The notes under the pieces: generated by a model | What the model saw: the letters and a program-made list of their open reading frames with translations, nothing else | The model's database searches: none | Told to the model about the DNA's origin: nothing | Shown here: piece after piece, positions 61,618 through 64,000 of the stretch | Numbering within the stretch: the first letter of the stretch is position 1 | Layout of the letters: the number at the start of each line of letters is the position of its first letter | Program-made: the position numbers and the translations under genes | From: Prevotella sp. | GTDB taxonomy: Bacteria > Bacteroidota > Bacteroidia > Bacteroidales > Dysgonomonadaceae | Reading direction: 5' to 3' | Length of the DNA: 64,000 bases | NCBI GenBank assembly: GCA_031285625.1 | Contig: JAITVV010000089.1 | Span: 1-64,000 of the forward strand

Positions 61618-63555
61618 TTATCTACAAATAAAGCACACTAACCATCCGGCAAAGCCGACTATAAGAATCAACGCCCCTAACAAATATACCAAAGCATATT
61701 GTTGGATATATCCGGATTGCAATCCTTTTATTGAACGTGATGCAGCCTGAGTAACAGTAGCTAATGAGTCCATAAAGCCATCCACGAATTTCTTATCGAA
61801 CCAGGCAATAGGCTTGGAAATGCGTTTGAATATAATACTACGTGTTACAAACAACCATAATTCGTCGAAATAGAATTTATGGTAAGCCCATTTATATAAC
61901 GTACTGATACTTGACACAATCTTATCAGGAATTTCGTTCTTCTTATAATATAATTTGAAGGCTATGCCCATACCCACTAATGAGATTATCACACTGGTAA
62001 TAGCCACCTGCATGTTAATATGAGCATCATAAGGCACTCCATCAGAAGTTATAAATTGGCTGAATGGAACGTATCCTGCACCAAATGCAAATACCGTTAA
62101 TATAATCAAAGGAAGAGCCATTGCAGGTCCCGCTTCGTGCGGCTCGTGATGGTAATGTTTCTTCTCATAGAAGAATATACGTAGAAACAAACGAGTCATA
62201 TAGAATGCAGTAAGTCCGGCAGCAAAAGATAGTATGAAATATATTACTTTATCATTTTCGAATGCTGCAGCCAGTATTTCATCCTTGCTATAAAATCCGG
62301 AAAAGAAAGGAACACCCGCAATAGCCAGTAAAGCTACAAGGAAAGCCCAGCGTGTAACCTTCAGGTTCTTCCAAAGTCCTCCCATATCATCCATTTCATT
62401 GCTATGGACTGCATGGATAATAGCTCCTGCACATAAGAACAACAATGCTTTGAAGAATGCATGCGTAAACAGGTGGAACATACCGGCCATGTATCCCAGA
62501 CCATCATGTCCTCCAAATTTGGATACCCCTATAGAGGTAAGCATAAATGCAATCTGCGATATAGTAGAAAAAGCAAGCACACGTTTTATATCGGTTTGAG
62601 TACAAGCTACAATAGCCGCAAACAGCGCTGTAATAGCTCCCACATAACTTATAAACTGAAGTATATCGGGTGCCCCAAATGCATATACAGGAAATAGGCG
62701 TGCTACTAGGAATACTCCGGCTACAACCATTGTTGCTGCATGGATCAGAGCCGATGCAGGGGTTGGACCTTCCATCGCATCCGGCAACCAGATGTGGAAT
62801 GGCATCATGGCAGATTTTCCGGCACCACCCATAAAAATTAGCAACATTGCCCACGACATTACAGATAATCCCAAGAATGAAGAACCTTGCATTGTTGCAA
62901 TAAATGGCGCTCCCTGAGCTGTAATGGTTGTAAAGTCGAATGTTTCTGAAAAATATGATAGTAATAAAATTCCTACAAGGAAGAAGAAGTCGGCAAAACG
63001 TGTAACAATAAATGCTTTCTTAGAAGCAGCTACCGCCGACGGTTTTGTATAATAAAAACTGATAAGCAGGAATGAAGACACACCCACAAGCTCCCAGAAA
63101 ATATACATTTGGAAAATATTGGTTGCTACAACCAAACCTAACATAGCAAAGCTAAACAGGGAAAGAAATGCATAATAGCGTTGAAACCCTTTTTCTCCTT
63201 TCATATAGCCTAAACTATATATATGTACCATAAGTGATACAGTAGTAATAACAACAAGCATCATTACCGAAATAGGATCTAGATATATACCTAAGTCTAT
63301 ATGTAGTGTATCTGTAAACCTAAGCCAGGTAAAAGCTGTATGTACAGCCTGGTAAACTCCGTCTACTTTTCCATCTACAAAAAAGTACTGATATGCTGTA
63401 ACATATGATAATACAGCCATTACGCACAGCGATGTTGTTCCTAATATTCCGGATACAATAGGTTTCATATATTTGCCACCCAGTCCCAGTATAAGAAACA
63501 TAATAGCCGGCAAAGCAATTATTAGTATTGAATATGTGTAATTAAATTGTTCCAT
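61618..63555 (-). CDS. nuoL: NADH-quinone oxidoreductase subunit L
   Basis: 645 residues, about 16 helices and the long lateral C-terminal helix typical of NuoL. Conserved: FWELVGVSSFLLISFYY, HIWLPDAMEGPTPASALIHAATMV and QTDIKRVLAFSTISQIAFML. The end (about 560-645) includes the amphipathic lateral helix region and final membrane helix. It follows nuoK by 21 bases. Confidence 0.96.
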   Translation of the reverse strand: MEQFNYTYSILIIALPAIMFLILGLGGKYMKPIVSGILGTTSLCVMAVLSYVTAYQYFFVDGKVDGVYQAVHTAFTWLRFTDTLHIDLGIYLDPISVMMLVVITTVSLMVHIYSLGYMKGEKGFQRYYAFLSLFSFAMLGLVVATNIFQMYIFWELVGVSSFLLISFYYTKPSAVAASKKAFIVTRFADFFFLVGILLLSYFSETFDFTTITAQGAPFIATMQGSSFLGLSVMSWAMLLIFMGGAGKSAMMPFHIWLPDAMEGPTPASALIHAATMVVAGVFLVARLFPVYAFGAPDILQFISYVGAITALFAAIVACTQTDIKRVLAFSTISQIAFMLTSIGVSKFGGHDGLGYMAGMFHLFTHAFFKALLFLCAGAIIHAVHSNEMDDMGGLWKNLKVTRWAFLVALLAIAGVPFFSGFYSKDEILAAAFENDKVIYFILSFAAGLTAFYMTRLFLRIFFYEKKHYHHEPHEAGPAMALPLIILTVFAFGAGYVPFSQFITSDGVPYDAHINMQVAITSVIISLVGMGIAFKLYYKKNEIPDKIVSSISTLYKWAYHKFYFDELWLFVTRSIIFKRISKPIAWFDKKFVDGFMDSLATVTQAASRSIKGLQSGYIQQYALVYLLGALILIVGFAGWLVCFICR

Positions 63556-63576
63556 ATCTTGTAGCTATTTCCTTGC

Positions 63577-63921
63577 TTAATTTTTCATTTTAGTTATGTT
63601 TTCATCTATATATATACTCTTCACATTACGGTATATATTGATGATAATAGCTATGGCAATGGCTGTTTCGGCAGCAGCAATACCTATCGCAAACAGAGTG
63701 AAGAAAAAGCCTTCCATCTGTCCCGGATATAAATAGCGATTAAATACTACAAAGTTGAGGTCTGTAGCATTCAACATTAGTTCAATGGAAATCAGAACCA
63801 TAAGCATGTTTTTGCGCGAAAGGAATCCATATACTCCCGCAAAAAACATTAGGGTACTTACAGCTAAGTATGCTTCTATTGGCACAGGCCCTGATAATAA
63901 ACCGGTAATAAATTCACCCAT
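63577..63921 (-). CDS. nuoK: NADH-quinone oxidoreductase subunit K
   Basis: 114 residues, three helices. The core IEAYLAVSTLMFFAGVYGFLSRKN and SIELMLNATDLNF with the conserved glutamate, then AAETAIAIAIIINIYR with a second glutamate, identify NuoK. About 12 residues longer than the E. coli protein, mostly at the N terminus. Between nuoJ and nuoL. Confidence 0.94.
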   Translation of the reverse strand: MGEFITGLLSGPVPIEAYLAVSTLMFFAGVYGFLSRKNMLMVLISIELMLNATDLNFVVFNRYLYPGQMEGFFFTLFAIGIAAAETAIAIAIIINIYRNVKSIYIDENITKMKN

Positions 63922-63941
63922 AACTTATCTTTGTTTTTTTC

Positions 63942-64000
63942 TTATCTTTTTCTAGCAATCATAATACCTCCGATTATACAAGCCAACAGTAAAATACTGA
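63942..64000 (-). CDS. nuoJ: NADH-quinone oxidoreductase subunit J, C-terminal end
   Basis: Partial; the gene continues past the right edge. The minus-strand frame ends SILLLACIIGGIMIARKR at a TAA (63942-63944), a hydrophobic end with basic tail like that of NuoJ. The position before nuoK agrees with the usual nuoJ-K-L-M-N order. The gap to nuoK is 20 bases. Confidence 0.8.
   Translation of the reverse strand, partial: SILLLACIIGGIMIARKR

Noticed and set aside
1-64000. tRNA, rRNA, CRISPR arrays, integrases
   Set aside because: Gaps between genes were read on both strands; none showed cloverleaf, rRNA or regularly spaced repeat patterns. Small regulatory RNAs cannot be excluded by eye.

Overview
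The window reads as chromosomal DNA of a low-GC member of the Bacteroidota, order Bacteroidales, and most likely a Dysgonomonas-type genome (the genus is inference). The support is: a fused LpxC-FabZ protein; families largely confined to Bacteroidota (DUF4251, DUF3943, GldD, a TssD-type Hcp domain, the DoxX/MauE-like protein next to a DUF1599 protein); Bacteroidota promoters of the TAnnTTTG type upstream of many genes; and A/T-rich leaders almost without Shine-Dalgarno sequences. No rRNA, tRNA, CRISPR array, transposase or integrase was seen.

Layout. 0.1-3.3 kb (minus): TatD-like hydrolase, asparaginase, CxxCxxCC protein, outer-membrane phospholipase A. 3.4-7.2 kb (minus): a housekeeping operon DUF1599 - DoxX/MauE-like - tpiA - SPOR - folE. 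7.6-9.7 kb (plus): an accessory pair, an Hcp/TssD domain fused to a zinc metallopeptidase and a translationally coupled small secreted protein. 9.8-15 kb (minus): typA and the lipid A operon lpxD - lpxC/fabZ - lpxA. 15-18.2 kb: DUF4251 lipoprotein, LTA-synthase-like enzyme, a lone exbD. 18.3-23.2 kb: TetR regulator and a 1415-residue 2-hydroxyacyl-CoA dehydratase activase-like protein. 23.3-25.1 kb: two exported proteins of unknown role, the second frameshifted. 25.1-33.5 kb: kdsB, Tat-exported beta-propeller glycosidase-like protein, short folK, acyltransferase, GT14-like transferase, OprP-like porin, SanA-like protein, nucleoside phosphorylase, DUF3943 protein. 33.7-37.7 kb: WGR-like protein, Atl-like protein, sugar isomerase-like protein, SMI1/KNR4 protein coupled to rlmH. 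37.7-48.4 kb: ruvB and a LolC/E-like permease, PAP2 phosphatase, the leuS - yitT - GT39 - SDR operon, and a GltD-type glutamate synthase. 48.4-53.2 kb: lipoproteins, an ssb - gldD - GT39 set lacking gldE, and a small MscS. 53.4-54.5 kb: a lipoprotein with a ricin-like trefoil and an aerolysin-type pore-forming region. 54.6-58.6 kb: ECF sigma factor / membrane-anchored barrel protein / lipoprotein, and exbB-exbD. 58.7-64 kb: the nuoJ(partial)-K-L-M-N end of the complex I operon, running off the right edge.

Much of the window builds and maintains the cell envelope: lipid A and Kdo synthesis, polymer or lipid modification by LTA-synthase-like, GT39, PAP2 and acyltransferase proteins, porin, lipoprotein sorting and energised membrane transport. 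The two most notable accessory loci are both toxin-like: the Hcp-metallopeptidase with its probable immunity partner, and the aerolysin-like lipoprotein. A 20-base sequence is repeated exactly in two divergent intergenic regions, with a related array in a third, and remains unexplained.
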